Shown: positions 52,422 through 62,796, counted from the stretch's first letter. The stretch is DNA of 64,000 nucleotides from Winogradskyella sediminis (GCF_003387355.1 NZ_QUNH01000003.1:354337-418336), one strand, 5' to 3'. Notes: generated by a model from the sequence alone, not told the origin. A program made the numbers and translations.

Positions 52422-53492
52422 TTACCAATCTCTAGATTCTTGTCGTCGCAGCAACATGTTATCGGCTATCACTAAAGCAGCCATAGCTTCAACAATAGGC
52501 ACAGCTCTTGGCACTACACAAGGGTCGTGCCTGCCTTTACCTTGCATTTCTACAATTTCACCAGCGCTATTTAAAGCATCTTGTTTTTGAATCACGGTGG
52601 CTACAGGTTTAAAAGCCACTCTAAAATAAATATCCATACCGTTAGAAATACCACCTTGGATGCCTCCAGATAAGTTCGATTTAGTACTTCCATCTTCATT
52701 AAACAAATCGTTGTGCTCACTACCTTTCATTTTAGCACCACAAAACCCACTTCCATATTCAAAACCTTTTACGGCGTTTATAGATAGCATCGCTTTACCG
52801 AGTTCTGCATGGAGTTTATCAAAAACAGGCTCACCTAGTCCTACGGGTACATTTTGAATCACACATGTAACCGTTCCTCCAATGGTATCTCCTTGTTTTT
52901 TAATAGCTTCTACTTTTGAGATCATCTTCTCAGCTGAAGCTTCATCTGGACAACGAATAACATTTGATTCAGTTTTACTAAAATCTAAATCTTGATAAGG
53001 TTTGTCTATAAATATGTCACCTACCGAAGAGGTAAACGCATGTATTTTAATGTTACTTAACATTTGTTTAGCAATGGCTCCTGCAACCACACGAGATGCG
53101 GTTTCGCGCGCAGAACTCCGTCCGCCACCTCTATAATCTCTAATACCGTATTTTTTATCGTAGGTATAATCAGCATGACTCGGTCGATACACATCCTTTA
53201 TATGCGAATAATCTTTAGATTTTTGGTTGGTGTTATGAATTACAAAACCAATTGGAGTGCCAGTAGTGACTCCTTCAAAAATACCAGAATAGAATTCAAC
53301 TGTATCAGGCTCTTTACGTTGTGTTACAATTTTAGATTGCCCTGGTTTTCTTCGATCTAAGTCGTGCTGAATCGCTTCTAAATCGATTTTTATTCCTGAA
53401 GGACAGCCATCTATGATGCCGCCAATTGCTTTACCGTGAGATTCACCGTAAGTGGTAAGTTTAAATAGTTTTCCGAAGGAATTTCCTGCCAT
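52422..53492 (-). CDS. aroC: Chorismate synthase
   Basis: This enzyme converts 5-enolpyruvylshikimate-3-phosphate to chorismate, the last common step of aromatic amino acid synthesis, using reduced FMN. The 356-residue protein has [18 protein letters not shown] at the N terminus, RRPGQ-like [37 protein letters not shown] and the C-terminal [20 protein letters not shown] motif. Length is standard. No other aro gene is present in the window, and the DAACS carrier follows on the same strand. Confidence 0.98.
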   Translation of the reverse strand: MAGNSFGKLFKLTTYGESHGKAIGGIIDGCPSGIKIDLEAIQHDLDRRKPGQSKIVTQRKEPDTVEFYSGIFEGVTTGTPIGFVIHNTNQKSKDYSHIKDVYRPSHADYTYDKKYGIRDYRGGGRSSARETASRVVAGAIAKQMLSNIKIHAFTSSVGDIFIDKPYQDLDFSKTESNVIRCPDEASAEKMISKVEAIKKQGDTIGGTVTCVIQNVPVGLGEPVFDKLHAELGKAMLSINAVKGFEYGSGFCGAKMKGSEHNDLFNEDGSTKSNLSGGIQGGISNGMDIYFRVAFKPVATVIQKQDALNSAGEIVEMQGKGRHDPCVVPRAVPIVEAMAALVIADNMLLRRQESRDW

Positions 53493-53658
53493 GACAATTT
53501 ATTTTACGCTAATGTAATTGTTATATTATAAAAATGGAAATGACTTACCGTATTTCATGCCTTCTCTTCCAATTATCTACTTGTAAGATTAATAATGTTA
53601 AGGTAATATATAAATAACATTTTCCTCATACTTAGTTAATTATGTGATAACTCAAATC

Positions 53659-54567
53659 ATGAAAAAAATAAGGTTCTTTGTAATACAGATCCTAAACATT
53701 GTGAAAATAAGACGAAAAATAGAAATAGCGGTCATTTCAGATGTGCACCTTGGCACTTACGGTTGTCATGCCAAACAGTTATTAACCTACCTGAACAGCA
53801 TTGAACCTAAAAAATTGATTTTAAATGGTGATATCGTAGATATCTGGCAATTTAAAAAACGTTATTTTCCAAAATCGCACCTTAGTGTTATTAAAAAATT
53901 AATGGATTTTGCTGCAAACGGTACCGAAGTCATCTATATCACTGGTAATCACGATGAAATGTTACGAAAATTCGCAGAAACTGAAATAGGGAATATCTCA
54001 ATTGTAAACAAACTGGTGTTAGATTTAGATGGTAAATTGGCTTGGTTTTTTCATGGTGATGTGTTTGATATTTCTATTCAAAATGCTAAATGGCTAGCAA
54101 AACTTGGTGGTTGGGGATATGATTTTCTAATTTTAATAAACCGCTTAGCCAACTGGTTTTCTGATAAAATGGGGAAAGAGCGCTATTCGTTGTCTAAAAA
54201 GATTAAAAACAGCGTTAAAGGAGCCGTAAAGTACGTTAATGATTTTGAAAAGGTTGCGACGGATTTAGCCATAGAAAAGGGTTATGATTATGTGGTATGT
54301 GGGCATATTCACCAACCTAAAATGGTTATTAAAAAGAATAAGTTTGGTAAAACCACTTATTTAAATTCTGGAGATTGGGTAGAGAATTTTACAGCTTTAG
54401 AATACCAGTTTAAGCGTTGGAAAATATATAATTACAACGAGGATAAGTTATCTGCCTTTTATGCCGATGAAGACATAAAGGACATGGATTTACAAGACTT
54501 AATTGCTGCCATAACTATTGTGGAACAGCCTAAGTCGGAAAAGAAAAAGAAGAAAAATAAAGACTAA
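53659..54567 (+). CDS. LpxH-like calcineurin-type metallophosphoesterase
   Basis: A 302-residue enzyme of the UDP-2,3-diacylglucosamine diphosphatase-like group. Metal-binding motifs are ISDVHLGTYG (D-x-H), LNGDIVDIWQF (GD), ITGNHDEMLR (GNHD), WFFHGDVFD and VCGHIHQPKM (GH-x-H). The ATG at 53659 is preferred over a GTG five codons earlier. The C terminus is strongly basic (SEKKKKKNKD). In Bacteroidota this group includes proteins acting in lipid A synthesis, but others have unknown substrates. It converges on the flavoprotein gene with a 1-bp gap. Confidence 0.85.
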   Translation: MKKIRFFVIQILNIVKIRRKIEIAVISDVHLGTYGCHAKQLLTYLNSIEPKKLILNGDIVDIWQFKKRYFPKSHLSVIKKLMDFAANGTEVIYITGNHDEMLRKFAETEIGNISIVNKLVLDLDGKLAWFFHGDVFDISIQNAKWLAKLGGWGYDFLILINRLANWFSDKMGKERYSLSKKIKNSVKGAVKYVNDFEKVATDLAIEKGYDYVVCGHIHQPKMVIKKNKFGKTTYLNSGDWVENFTALEYQFKRWKIYNYNEDKLSAFYADEDIKDMDLQDLIAAITIVEQPKSEKKKKKNKD

Positions 54568-54568
54568 A

Positions 54569-57499
54569 CTAAATCAGTGCTTCTTTTAAAATTGAAATAG
54601 GATGTTTGGCTATCTTCCCTGTACCATCCTTTATTTGATGTCTACAACTTGTGCCATTTGCAGCGATAACGATTTTTTCTGAAGCTTTTCTAATTGAAGG
54701 AAATAAGGTCTGTTCGCCAATAGACATACTCACTTCGTAATGTTCCTTTTCGTAACCAAAACTACCAGCCATACCACAACAACCACTCGGAATAATTGTA
54801 ACGCTATAATTTTGAGGTAAATTCAATACATCAAAACTCGATTTCTGATTAGTTAATGCCTTTTGATGACAATGCCCATGAAACTTTATCGTCTTTGAAC
54901 TCGATGTAAATTGCTCTGGCCTAATATGTCTTAATTCTATTTCTTGTTGAATAAATTCTTCAATTAAGAAGGTATGATTAGCAATAGCTTTTGCGCCTTC
55001 TTTATCATCTGCTAACCGTATGTATTCATCTTTAAATGTTAAAATAGCTGAAGGTTCAACACCTATTAATGGTGTAGTTTCCGAGATAAGTGGTTTAAAT
55101 TTTGTAATGTTATCATTCGCCATTTTTTTAGCGTCTTCAAGTAGACCTTTAGATAGCATTGCACGGCCAGATTCCGAATGGGAAATTAGCGTGACTTTGT
55201 AATTTAAACGACTTAAAAGTGTAATCGTATCGATACCAACTTCAGTATCGAGGTGATTTGTAAACTCATCATTAAATAAATAAACTTCTTTAATGTAATT
55301 TTCGTCAACTCTATCATTTTTAGCGACTTGAAATTCTTTATATAAACTCTTTCTTGATATCAATGGTAGACTTCTTTCCTTAGCAATACCACTAATAGAT
55401 TTTATAATAGAACTGGTAAAACCATTTGTAAACATAAAATTTGTAAGCCTTGGTACACGACTCGCATAACCATTAATTTTATTGTTGTAGGCAAATAATT
55501 TGGTGCGTATTGGTACTCCATTGGCTTTTTGATATTGGTATTGAAATTCGGCTTTTAAACTCGCCACATCTACACTACTTGGACATTCACTACCACAGGC
55601 TTTACAACTCAGACATAAATCAAAAACTGCTTTTAATTCTTTATGGTTAAACCTATTTTCTTTTTCAGAATTGGTTAAAAATTCCCGTAGAGCATTTGCG
55701 CGTCCTCGCGTTGTATCTTTTTCATTTCTTGTGGCTCTATAACTGGGACACATGGTACCACCAAATTCTGGTAATTTTCTGCAATCACCAGAGCCATTAC
55801 ATTTTTCAGCTTCGCGTAAAATACCTTGCGTACTAGAAAAATCCATTAAGGTCGTAATCTTTGGTTCGCTTTTGTTAAGTTCATATCTAAAACTTTCATC
55901 CATCGGATAAGCTTCGACAATTTTACCAGGATTGAATATGTTATACGGATCGAAAGCAGATTTAATTTGTTTTAAAATAGTATAATTGGCTTCACCAACC
56001 ATTAAGGGTATAAATTCCGCTCGGACAATACCATCTCCATGCTCACCTGACATTGAACCGTTATATTTCTTAACCAATAACGCCACATCTGTGGTAATGG
56101 CTCTAAATAATTTTACATCTTTCTCTTGTTTTAGATCTAAAATAGGACGTAAATGCAGTTCACCAGCTCCTGCATGTGCATAATACACGGCATTTTGCTT
56201 GTATGAAGCCATTAAAGCAGTAAATTCAGAGATGTAGGTATCCAAATCTTCTAAAGCCACTGCAGTGTCTTCAATACACGCTACGGCTTTTTTATCACCA
56301 ATTAAATTTCCTAATAAGCCTAAACCTGCTTTTCGTAATTCTACAGCTCTATCAATTGCTTCTCCTCGTAGAATCGGTGCAGCATAGGCTAATTGAAGGG
56401 TATTTACAGCATTTAAAAATGTTTCTATAGCTACTGCTAATTGTTCTTTAGAATGTGCTTTTAGCTCGCACATTAAAATGGCTGCTGGATTTCCTTCTAC
56501 AAACTGTCGGTTAACTTGCTGAGTTTTATTGTGCTTAGTGAGGTTTAAAATCGTGTCGTCCATCATTTCACAAGTATGCAAATTATGCTGCATTACGGTT
56601 TCTACGGACTTTAAGCATTGAGCGACACTTTTAAAATGTAACGCAATTATGGCACTTTCTGTTGGAGGTAAGTCATCGAGCTGTAAAGTGATTTCGGTGG
56701 TAAATGCTAGCGTTCCTTCACTACCAGACAACAATTGACACATATTAAATGATTGCGAACTCGACGTTGAAAATACTCCTGAATTTAATAACTCATCAAT
56801 CGCATAACCTGTGTTTCGTCTATGAATTTCAGGTTTTGGAAAATTATCTCGAATCTGTTTCTGAACTTTTTCAGGTTTTAAGGTTTTATAAATGGTCTTA
56901 TAAATAGCACCTTCTAGCGTTTCCATCTTTAGTTTTTGATGAAATTCATCCACAGATAAACTTGAAAATACCGTCTCACTTCCATCACTTAAAATGGTTT
57001 TCATTTGTAAGACTTTATCTCGAGTTACTCCGTATTGTATAGAAGTCGTACCAGACGAGTTGTTTCCTACCATACCACCAATCATACAACGATTTGAAGT
57101 CGACGTATTAGGACCAAAAAACAAACCAAACGGCTTAAGGTAATTATTCAATTCGTCCCTAACCACACCTGGCTGAACTGTAACCGTTTTTTTAGTTGTA
57201 TTAATATCTATAATTCGTGTAAAATATTTAGAAACATCAACGACAATACCATCACCAACGCATTGTCCGGCTAAAGAAGTTCCGGCAGTTCTTGGTATTA
57301 AGGAGGTGTTATAGGTCTTAGCAAACGCAATTAAAAGCTTAATATCATTGTTGTGCTTAGGGAGTGCGACAGCCAAAGGTAATTTTCTATACACAGAAGC
57401 GTCTGTAGCGTAAAGCTTACGCATTAAATCATCAAAGAATAGTTCGCCGTCTAAGTTAGACTTTAAAGTTTGAAGTGCTTCTGTATATTTTGGTTGCAT
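54569..57499 (-). CDS. FAD- and Fe-S-containing D-lactate dehydrogenase/glycolate-oxidase-like protein
   Basis: A 976-residue oxidoreductase. The N-terminal FAD_binding_4 domain has PRTAGTSLAGQCVGDGIVVD (residues about 70-90) and GNNSSGTTSIQYG. The FAD-oxidase C domain follows (GSEGTLAFTTEITL, YYAHAGAGELHLRP, GSMSGEHGDGIVR). A 4Fe-4S segment CLSCKACGSECPSSVDV lies near residue 630, then CCG-type cysteine domains with HGHCHQKAL and SGCCGMAGSFGYE near residue 905. This is the single-chain flavin/iron-sulfur layout of D-lactate or D-2-hydroxyacid dehydrogenases that feed the quinone pool. Substrate is inferred from family only. Confidence 0.88.
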   Translation of the reverse strand: MQPKYTEALQTLKSNLDGELFFDDLMRKLYATDASVYRKLPLAVALPKHNNDIKLLIAFAKTYNTSLIPRTAGTSLAGQCVGDGIVVDVSKYFTRIIDINTTKKTVTVQPGVVRDELNNYLKPFGLFFGPNTSTSNRCMIGGMVGNNSSGTTSIQYGVTRDKVLQMKTILSDGSETVFSSLSVDEFHQKLKMETLEGAIYKTIYKTLKPEKVQKQIRDNFPKPEIHRRNTGYAIDELLNSGVFSTSSSQSFNMCQLLSGSEGTLAFTTEITLQLDDLPPTESAIIALHFKSVAQCLKSVETVMQHNLHTCEMMDDTILNLTKHNKTQQVNRQFVEGNPAAILMCELKAHSKEQLAVAIETFLNAVNTLQLAYAAPILRGEAIDRAVELRKAGLGLLGNLIGDKKAVACIEDTAVALEDLDTYISEFTALMASYKQNAVYYAHAGAGELHLRPILDLKQEKDVKLFRAITTDVALLVKKYNGSMSGEHGDGIVRAEFIPLMVGEANYTILKQIKSAFDPYNIFNPGKIVEAYPMDESFRYELNKSEPKITTLMDFSSTQGILREAEKCNGSGDCRKLPEFGGTMCPSYRATRNEKDTTRGRANALREFLTNSEKENRFNHKELKAVFDLCLSCKACGSECPSSVDVASLKAEFQYQYQKANGVPIRTKLFAYNNKINGYASRVPRLTNFMFTNGFTSSIIKSISGIAKERSLPLISRKSLYKEFQVAKNDRVDENYIKEVYLFNDEFTNHLDTEVGIDTITLLSRLNYKVTLISHSESGRAMLSKGLLEDAKKMANDNITKFKPLISETTPLIGVEPSAILTFKDEYIRLADDKEGAKAIANHTFLIEEFIQQEIELRHIRPEQFTSSSKTIKFHGHCHQKALTNQKSSFDVLNLPQNYSVTIIPSGCCGMAGSFGYEKEHYEVSMSIGEQTLFPSIRKASEKIVIAANGTSCRHQIKDGTGKIAKHPISILKEALI

Positions 57500-57570
57500 A
57501 AGCGTTAAGAATGATGGGATATGAGTTATAATTTTGTCTTAAAATTAATCTAAATCATCCAATTTTGATA

Positions 57571-57578
57571 TAATTTTG
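57571..57578 (+). promoter_or_regulatory. -7 box of the small barrel gene
   Basis: TAATTTTG matches TAnnTTTG, 62 nt before the ATG at 57641. Confidence 0.45.
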
Positions 57579-57640
57579 GTGTTATGATTAAATGCAATGT
57601 TACAGTTGCTAAAACTAAGAATTTAAAACTCAATTTTATT

Positions 57641-58123
57641 ATGAAGAAATTATTTTTATTAGGTGTATTTGCTTTAGGGTTCGCAAGTTTTTCTAGCGCA
57701 CAAGAGATTGCAGAGAATGCTATTGGATTAAGATTAGGTGATAGTGATGGCTTTGGTACTGAGATTACATACCAACGCGCACTTGGAGACAACAATAGAT
57801 TGGAAGTAGATTTAGGATGGAGAAGCGGAGATAATTATGACGGCTTTAAATTAGCAGGTTTATACCAATGGGTTTGGAATATTGAAGGAGGATTTAACTG
57901 GTATGCAGGTGCTGGTGGTGGATTAGGATCGTACAGCTACGATAATAATGCTGGTGATGATTATAGCGATACATTTGTTTTTGTTGCTGGTGATGTAGGT
58001 ATTGAATACAGCTTCGATTTTCCGTTATTATTATCCCTAGATTTTAGACCAGAACTTGGTTTTGGTGATTATAATGATGATCTCGATTTTGATATTGCTT
58101 TAGGGATTAGATACCAATTTTAA
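57641..58123 (+). CDS. Small outer-membrane beta-barrel protein
   Basis: A 160-residue exported protein. The ATG at 57641 starts a typical signal peptide (MKKLFLLGVFALGFASFSSAQ). Starts further upstream are unlikely. The mature part is built of alternating hydrophobic strands with Gly and aromatic ends (AIGLRLGDSDGFGTEITYQR, FKLAGLYQWVWNIEGGFNWY), and closes with IALGIRYQF, the aromatic C-terminal signature of outer-membrane barrels. It resembles OmpW/OmpX-sized eight-strand barrels. Function unknown. A -7 box and a terminator frame it. Confidence 0.8.
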   Translation: MKKLFLLGVFALGFASFSSAQEIAENAIGLRLGDSDGFGTEITYQRALGDNNRLEVDLGWRSGDNYDGFKLAGLYQWVWNIEGGFNWYAGAGGGLGSYSYDNNAGDDYSDTFVFVAGDVGIEYSFDFPLLLSLDFRPELGFGDYNDDLDFDIALGIRYQF

Positions 58124-58145
58124 AATAGTTCTAACTTTTATATTC

Positions 58146-58173
58146 AAAACCACCTTTAGCGAGGTGGTTTTTT
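58146..58173 (+). terminator. Rho-independent terminator after the small barrel gene
   Basis: AAAACCACCT (58146-58155) pairs with AGGTGGTTTT (58162-58171) around a 6-nt loop, followed by T residues. Confidence 0.9.
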
Positions 58174-58190
58174 GATTATTTTTAATCCCT

Positions 58191-59912
58191 ATGAAACAAC
58201 TTGCAATCATTGGCATGGGACCTCGAGGTTTATATGCTTTAGAGAATCTACTCATAGAATTGAGTCGTGCTAACACAACAATAGAGATCCATGTGTATGA
58301 CGCAACTAGCCATCCAGGCACTGGAAATGTTTGGGATAGATCACAGCCAGATTCTAATTGGATAAATATTACCGAACGCGCTTTAGTTGGCATTGAAGCA
58401 CGTTCAGAAATAAGATATAACAATCATATTATTAAAGCATTTCCATCGTACCTTGATTGGTGTCATTTTTCTCAGTCTAAAAATGAGCCAGATTCATTCC
58501 CTCCTCGAAATAAAATGGGACGTTATCTCAATGAACGCTTTCAATCTTTAGAAAATGTTTTAACACAATTTAAATCTTTTAAGTGTATTAAAGCTGAAGT
58601 AACACACATCAATGTTAAACATCAAAAACTTCAGGTTTTAACCCATGCGCATCAATTACAATACGATGATGTGTTGCTAACTGTAGGACACCAATCTACA
58701 ACACCATCTCAACAACTTAAAGAATGGCAATCTCATATTGCCGCATATAACGATTTAACATTATTCAAAGCTACCTACCCTATTTCTCAATTTAAAGCAC
58801 TTCAAAACACGACGAATACAACCATTGGCATAAGAGGTTTTGGTTTGGCTATGATTGATGTAATGCGCTATCTTACCATTAATAACTTCGGAAATTTTAA
58901 AGTTATAAACTCTAATACTTTCGAAACAGTTTATTACAAAAGGAAAGTACAAAATATTACGTTAGTGCCATTTTCGTTAGATGGTTTACCATTAGTACCA
59001 AAGCCTCTAAATCAATGTATAGATGAATGGTATGTACCAACTCATCAAGAATTAGATGTTTTTAAATCTGAAATTGAAGCTGTATCGAAATGTACCCAAG
59101 AAAAAGATAACATCAATTTTTTAACACATGCTATAGCAACAATTGCGTCGCGAGTGTTTATCGATTTACAAGATAAAAGCATATCGCATACCTTAAGTGA
59201 AATCGAAATAAAATCACTGATTATAAATTGGTTAGATGACGAGAATTTTAGTCACAACCTCATTCAGGATCAAAATATTTCTACATATCAACTCATTCAA
59301 ACGTATATTGATATGGCTTTGGGAGTAATTCCTGTATCGTTAGATTATTGTATCGGACAAGTTTGGCGCCATTGTCAGCCTACACTATATAGAGCGTTTT
59401 CACATGCCAAGGTAAATGAAACTATTGTTGAAAAGGTTATTGCTTTAGATGAACGTAGTAAACGCTATTCATACGGACCACCAATTGAAAGCATGCAACA
59501 GGTTTTAGCCTTGGTTGACGCACAAATTTTAAACTTAGATTTTGTGTCTCATCCAGATATAAAAGTTTCACATGAAGGCTGGACATTAAAGAATTATAAA
59601 AACAAATCCATAAATTGTTCGATAATGATTAATAGCGTTTTGGACGCACCAAAGTTGCTCGATGTAGACACACCTTTAATTAAAAATTTATTGCAGAATG
59701 ATGTAATTCAGCCTATTCATTCAAAACTAGGAATAGAAACAACTACGGATGGATACGTAAAAACTCCCAAAAGCAAGTCTAAGGTCCACATCGCTGTTTT
59801 AGGTCGTTTGGCTAAAGGAAGCGTTATTGGCGTGGATGCTATTTTAGAGTGTTTTGGGCCACGCATAAAAAAATGGGCAAAAGCTTACGTCACAAAACGC
59901 ACTACTAATTAG
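58191..59912 (+). CDS. FAD/NAD(P)-binding protein (NAD_binding_9 type)
   Basis: A 573-residue cytoplasmic protein. The N terminus IIGMGPRGLYALENLL is a GxGxxG dinucleotide-binding motif (Gly8, Gly10, Gly13). Further family marks are HPGTGNVWD, NWINITERALVGIEAR and the later GIRGFGLAMIDVMRYLT and GRLAKGSVIGVDAILECFGP. These match the FAD-NAD(P)-binding family often annotated as adenylate-cyclase- or HydR-like oxidoreductases of unknown substrate. The gene follows the barrel terminator and ends in an 8-bp overlap with the convergent TIGR03915 gene. Confidence 0.83.
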   Translation: MKQLAIIGMGPRGLYALENLLIELSRANTTIEIHVYDATSHPGTGNVWDRSQPDSNWINITERALVGIEARSEIRYNNHIIKAFPSYLDWCHFSQSKNEPDSFPPRNKMGRYLNERFQSLENVLTQFKSFKCIKAEVTHINVKHQKLQVLTHAHQLQYDDVLLTVGHQSTTPSQQLKEWQSHIAAYNDLTLFKATYPISQFKALQNTTNTTIGIRGFGLAMIDVMRYLTINNFGNFKVINSNTFETVYYKRKVQNITLVPFSLDGLPLVPKPLNQCIDEWYVPTHQELDVFKSEIEAVSKCTQEKDNINFLTHAIATIASRVFIDLQDKSISHTLSEIEIKSLIINWLDDENFSHNLIQDQNISTYQLIQTYIDMALGVIPVSLDYCIGQVWRHCQPTLYRAFSHAKVNETIVEKVIALDERSKRYSYGPPIESMQQVLALVDAQILNLDFVSHPDIKVSHEGWTLKNYKNKSINCSIMINSVLDAPKLLDVDTPLIKNLLQNDVIQPIHSKLGIETTTDGYVKTPKSKSKVHIAVLGRLAKGSVIGVDAILECFGPRIKKWAKAYVTKRTTN

Positions 59913-60678
59913 GCTGTTTCTCGCTAAGGTATTTCCAATAACGTTTTGGAACGTGCCTAATATGAAGTTTCATATTTTTACGAGATTCAATATTTGTTGC
60001 TTTAAAATAATCTTGCCATAACTTTTGAAATTCAAATTCTTGCATCGCAAAAAAAGCATCATCTGTTTTGGTAAAATCGAAATGCTCAGGAAAATCCATG
60101 TGCATGAGGTCTACCTTTTCTAAATCATAAAACAAGCCATAACCACGTTTAATATCATAAATCACCCATTTTTGATCTGCATAACGTCTTTTAAAATGTT
60201 TTTCTATGAGCGGTAATACATTAAAGTCTGGTTCTATACTCCCAAAATATATCTGATCTTTAGTAAGTCTAAAACGTACAAAAGCTTCCATTCTATGTTT
60301 TTCTCTTCCAACGGATTTTGCTATTTGAGCAATTTTTAAAATAGAAGGATGCGAGTAATCGTTGTCTACTTTGTGCTGTTGCCCAAAGGCATAACGCATA
60401 TAATCTAGCAATAGGTCTTCTACTCCACTGATTTCACTTAAAAAAGCATAATATAATTGATAACTGCCTTGCGCTGATAATTTTAATTTAACACCTTTCC
60501 ACACTCTATTTGCCTTCTCCTCCTCAGTAATAATAGTCACATTTTCTGAAAACAAACCTTGTTGCGCGGTAAATTTATTTTGAATTTTCACCGAAGTAAG
60601 TCGCTGTTCAAAAACATAAAACACGGTAGATAAAAAACCGTCAAACGTACCGTCGTATATAAGATGTTTGGTTTCCAT
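59905..60678 (-). CDS. TIGR03915-family putative DNA-repair protein
   Basis: A 257-residue protein of the TIGR03915 group (probable DNA metabolism protein, DUF4130). Typical segments are LIYDGTFDGFLSTVFYVFEQ at the N terminus, KSVGREKHRMEAFVRFRLTK, and IEKHFKRRYADQKWVIYDIKR. The family is encoded next to, or fused with, a uracil-DNA-glycosylase-like domain in many bacteria, and is partnered with a radical SAM protein. Here the partner gene ends immediately before its start (60679/60678), so they form one unit. The UDG part is not fused. Confidence 0.87.
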   Translation of the reverse strand: METKHLIYDGTFDGFLSTVFYVFEQRLTSVKIQNKFTAQQGLFSENVTIITEEEKANRVWKGVKLKLSAQGSYQLYYAFLSEISGVEDLLLDYMRYAFGQQHKVDNDYSHPSILKIAQIAKSVGREKHRMEAFVRFRLTKDQIYFGSIEPDFNVLPLIEKHFKRRYADQKWVIYDIKRGYGLFYDLEKVDLMHMDFPEHFDFTKTDDAFFAMQEFEFQKLWQDYFKATNIESRKNMKLHIRHVPKRYWKYLSEKQPN

Positions 60679-61941
60679 TTATCCGAATAAACTGAGCTGA
60701 TTACTCAACATCTTTTGATACTTACTGGTTGAATTCTGAAGGATTAAGCCTTTGATTTTTTCAGGAGTTAAATCTCTTTTTTCAAACTGATTACTCTCAC
60801 AAACCATAAAATATTGTGCTCTATTTAGAGCGACACCTATTTTTTTGAGATGTTCCCAATTTAATCTTCTAAAGCGTCTAGCATTTATAATTTTAAATAC
60901 AGATTTCATACCTAAACCAGGAATTCTAGCAAGCATGCGCTGATCTGCGGTGTTAACATCAACCGGAAATTCATGAAGGTTACGTAAGGCCCAACTCAAT
61001 TTAGGATCCACATCTAAATCGAGATGCTGATGTTGCTCATTTAAAATTTCGCTGACATCAAAACCATAAAAGCGCATTAACCAATCGGTTTGATATAGTC
61101 TATTTTCTCTTAGCATAGGAACGGCACTTCCTATTTGCGGCAATCGATTATCGTAACTTATAGGCACATAACCAGAATAATACACGCGTTTTAAGTTATA
61201 GCTTTTATAAAAATGATTAGAAGTTTGCATAATCTGAAAATCATTTTCACCACTCGCTCCAATAATCATTTGAGTACTTTGTCCTGCAGGTGCAAATTTA
61301 GGGGTGCTTTTAATAATTTTCTTTTCGGCTTTATATTGAATGATTTCATTTTTCACCTTAACCATAGGTTTAATAAAATCTTCACGCTTTTTATCGGGTG
61401 CCAGTTTTTTAAGTCCGGCTTTCGTGGGAATTTCAATATTAACACTTAAACGATCCGCATAAAGTCCGGCTTCACGCATCAAGTCATCTGAAGCTCCAGG
61501 AATAGATTTTAAATGAATATAACCATTAAAGTTTTCTTCGGTTCTCAGTTTTTTAGCCACAGCCACTAACCGTTCCATGGTATAATCGGCACTTTTAAAA
61601 ATGCCAGAACTAAGAAAAAGACCTTCAATATAATTTCTACGATAGAAATTAATCGTTAAATCCACAACTTCTTGCACTTTAAAAGCTGCACGTTTAACAT
61701 CATTGCTTTTACGGGTGACGCAATACGCACAATCGAAAATACAGTGATTGGTCAATAAAATTTTTAACAAGGACACACAGCGACCATCTTCTGTATAAGA
61801 ATGACAAATGCCCATGCCTGTTGCATCTCCTAAACCTTTATTGGTATTAGCGCGTTGACTTCCGCTCGATGAGCACGATACATCATATTTTGCGGCATCG
61901 GCTAGTATTTTTAATTTTTCTTGGGTACGTTGAAAAGACAA
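60679..61941 (-). CDS. Putative DNA-modification/repair radical SAM protein (TIGR03916 type)
   Basis: A 420-residue protein. The radical SAM Cys triad is Cys67, Cys71 and Cys74 in HCIFDCAYC, binding the 4Fe-4S cluster that cleaves S-adenosylmethionine. N-terminal Cys-rich residues (SCSSSGSQRA) precede it. Later parts hold GLFLSSGIF, IHLKSIPGA and a helix-hairpin-helix (LARIPGLGMKSVFKIINARR, about residue 340-375), which binds DNA. This is the TIGR03916 rSAM protein found with TIGR03915 and UDG-like proteins. Its stop is directly before the partner's ATG. The chemistry is not established. Confidence 0.9.
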   Translation of the reverse strand: MSFQRTQEKLKILADAAKYDVSCSSSGSQRANTNKGLGDATGMGICHSYTEDGRCVSLLKILLTNHCIFDCAYCVTRKSNDVKRAAFKVQEVVDLTINFYRRNYIEGLFLSSGIFKSADYTMERLVAVAKKLRTEENFNGYIHLKSIPGASDDLMREAGLYADRLSVNIEIPTKAGLKKLAPDKKREDFIKPMVKVKNEIIQYKAEKKIIKSTPKFAPAGQSTQMIIGASGENDFQIMQTSNHFYKSYNLKRVYYSGYVPISYDNRLPQIGSAVPMLRENRLYQTDWLMRFYGFDVSEILNEQHQHLDLDVDPKLSWALRNLHEFPVDVNTADQRMLARIPGLGMKSVFKIINARRFRRLNWEHLKKIGVALNRAQYFMVCESNQFEKRDLTPEKIKGLILQNSTSKYQKMLSNQLSLFG

Positions 61942-62138
61942 ATAGTTTCCTCCTAATAGCTTTAATTTATTTCTTCACGACAAAGATACTACAATACGTA
62001 GCGATTGATTGCCTTTATTTGTAGCAATACTGTATTTTTTAATTATACTTTTTCTATCGCTTTTATGAACGTAAATGGGTCAATATTTTGATGATATCAT
62101 TTAAGTCTTCTTAGGTAATAACCCTATTTTTCGAAAAG

Positions 62139-62738
62139 ATGAAAATTATTATAATCATATTAATCTTAACGCTACACCAAACTATGAGTGCACAGCACAT
62201 AATTCCTGAAGATATTAAAAACAACGTCCGTAAAGCTCTGGCCTATTATCCACAGCTGGAAAACACCAAAATTGAATTTCGATTTAAAAAGAACATAAAA
62301 AAATCGACCATGCAAGCACGACCGACTTTAGGTAGTTTTTTTAAAAGCAGGAAGAACAGAAACTATGTTATTCTTATAAGTGAAACCTTTAAGATTGCCG
62401 ACAAATCGTTTTTAACGCGTCATATTCCAGATGATATATTTATTGGCTGGATTGGACATGAATTAGGACATATAATAGATTATCAAAATAGAAGCAAGTT
62501 AAATCTTATTTGGTTTGGACTAAAATATCTGCTTTCTCAAAGTCATATCGTTGAAGCTGAACGAGCAGCTGATTCGTTTGCTGTGGCTCATGGAATGGAA
62601 GATTACATTCTAAAAACAAAAGATTTTATACTTAATCATGCAGATATAACACCTTCTTATAAAGCCCGAATTGTAAAGTATTATTTGTCACCTGAAGAGA
62701 TTATGGAACTCGTACAGCATCGTGATGCTTTAAAATAA
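62139..62738 (+). CDS. Exported HExxH metalloprotease-like protein
   Basis: A 199-residue secreted or periplasmic protein. The signal peptide ends near residue 18 (MSAQ). The zinc motif is HELGH (107-111), preceded by a short hydrophobic stretch, and a third ligand lies in the EAERAAD segment (Glu141 or Asp145), as in M48-like peptidases without their membrane helices. A basic loop (KSRKNRNY) precedes the motif. The natural substrate is unknown. It is transcribed alone and converges on the GH3 gene. Confidence 0.8.
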   Translation: MKIIIIILILTLHQTMSAQHIIPEDIKNNVRKALAYYPQLENTKIEFRFKKNIKKSTMQARPTLGSFFKSRKNRNYVILISETFKIADKSFLTRHIPDDIFIGWIGHELGHIIDYQNRSKLNLIWFGLKYLLSQSHIVEAERAADSFAVAHGMEDYILKTKDFILNHADITPSYKARIVKYYLSPEEIMELVQHRDALK

Positions 62739-62767
62739 GATCATTGCATTATATTGAAGCGAAAATC

Positions 62768-62787
62768 CCCTAAAGTAACCTTTAGGG
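62768..62787. terminator. Hairpin between the HExxH and GH3 genes
   Basis: CCCTAAAG (62768-62775) pairs with CTTTAGGG (62780-62787) around a 4-nt loop. T tracts are weak on both sides (ATTTTC on the minus strand), so terminator function is moderate. Confidence 0.5.
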
Positions 62788-62796
62788 TTAAAACAG

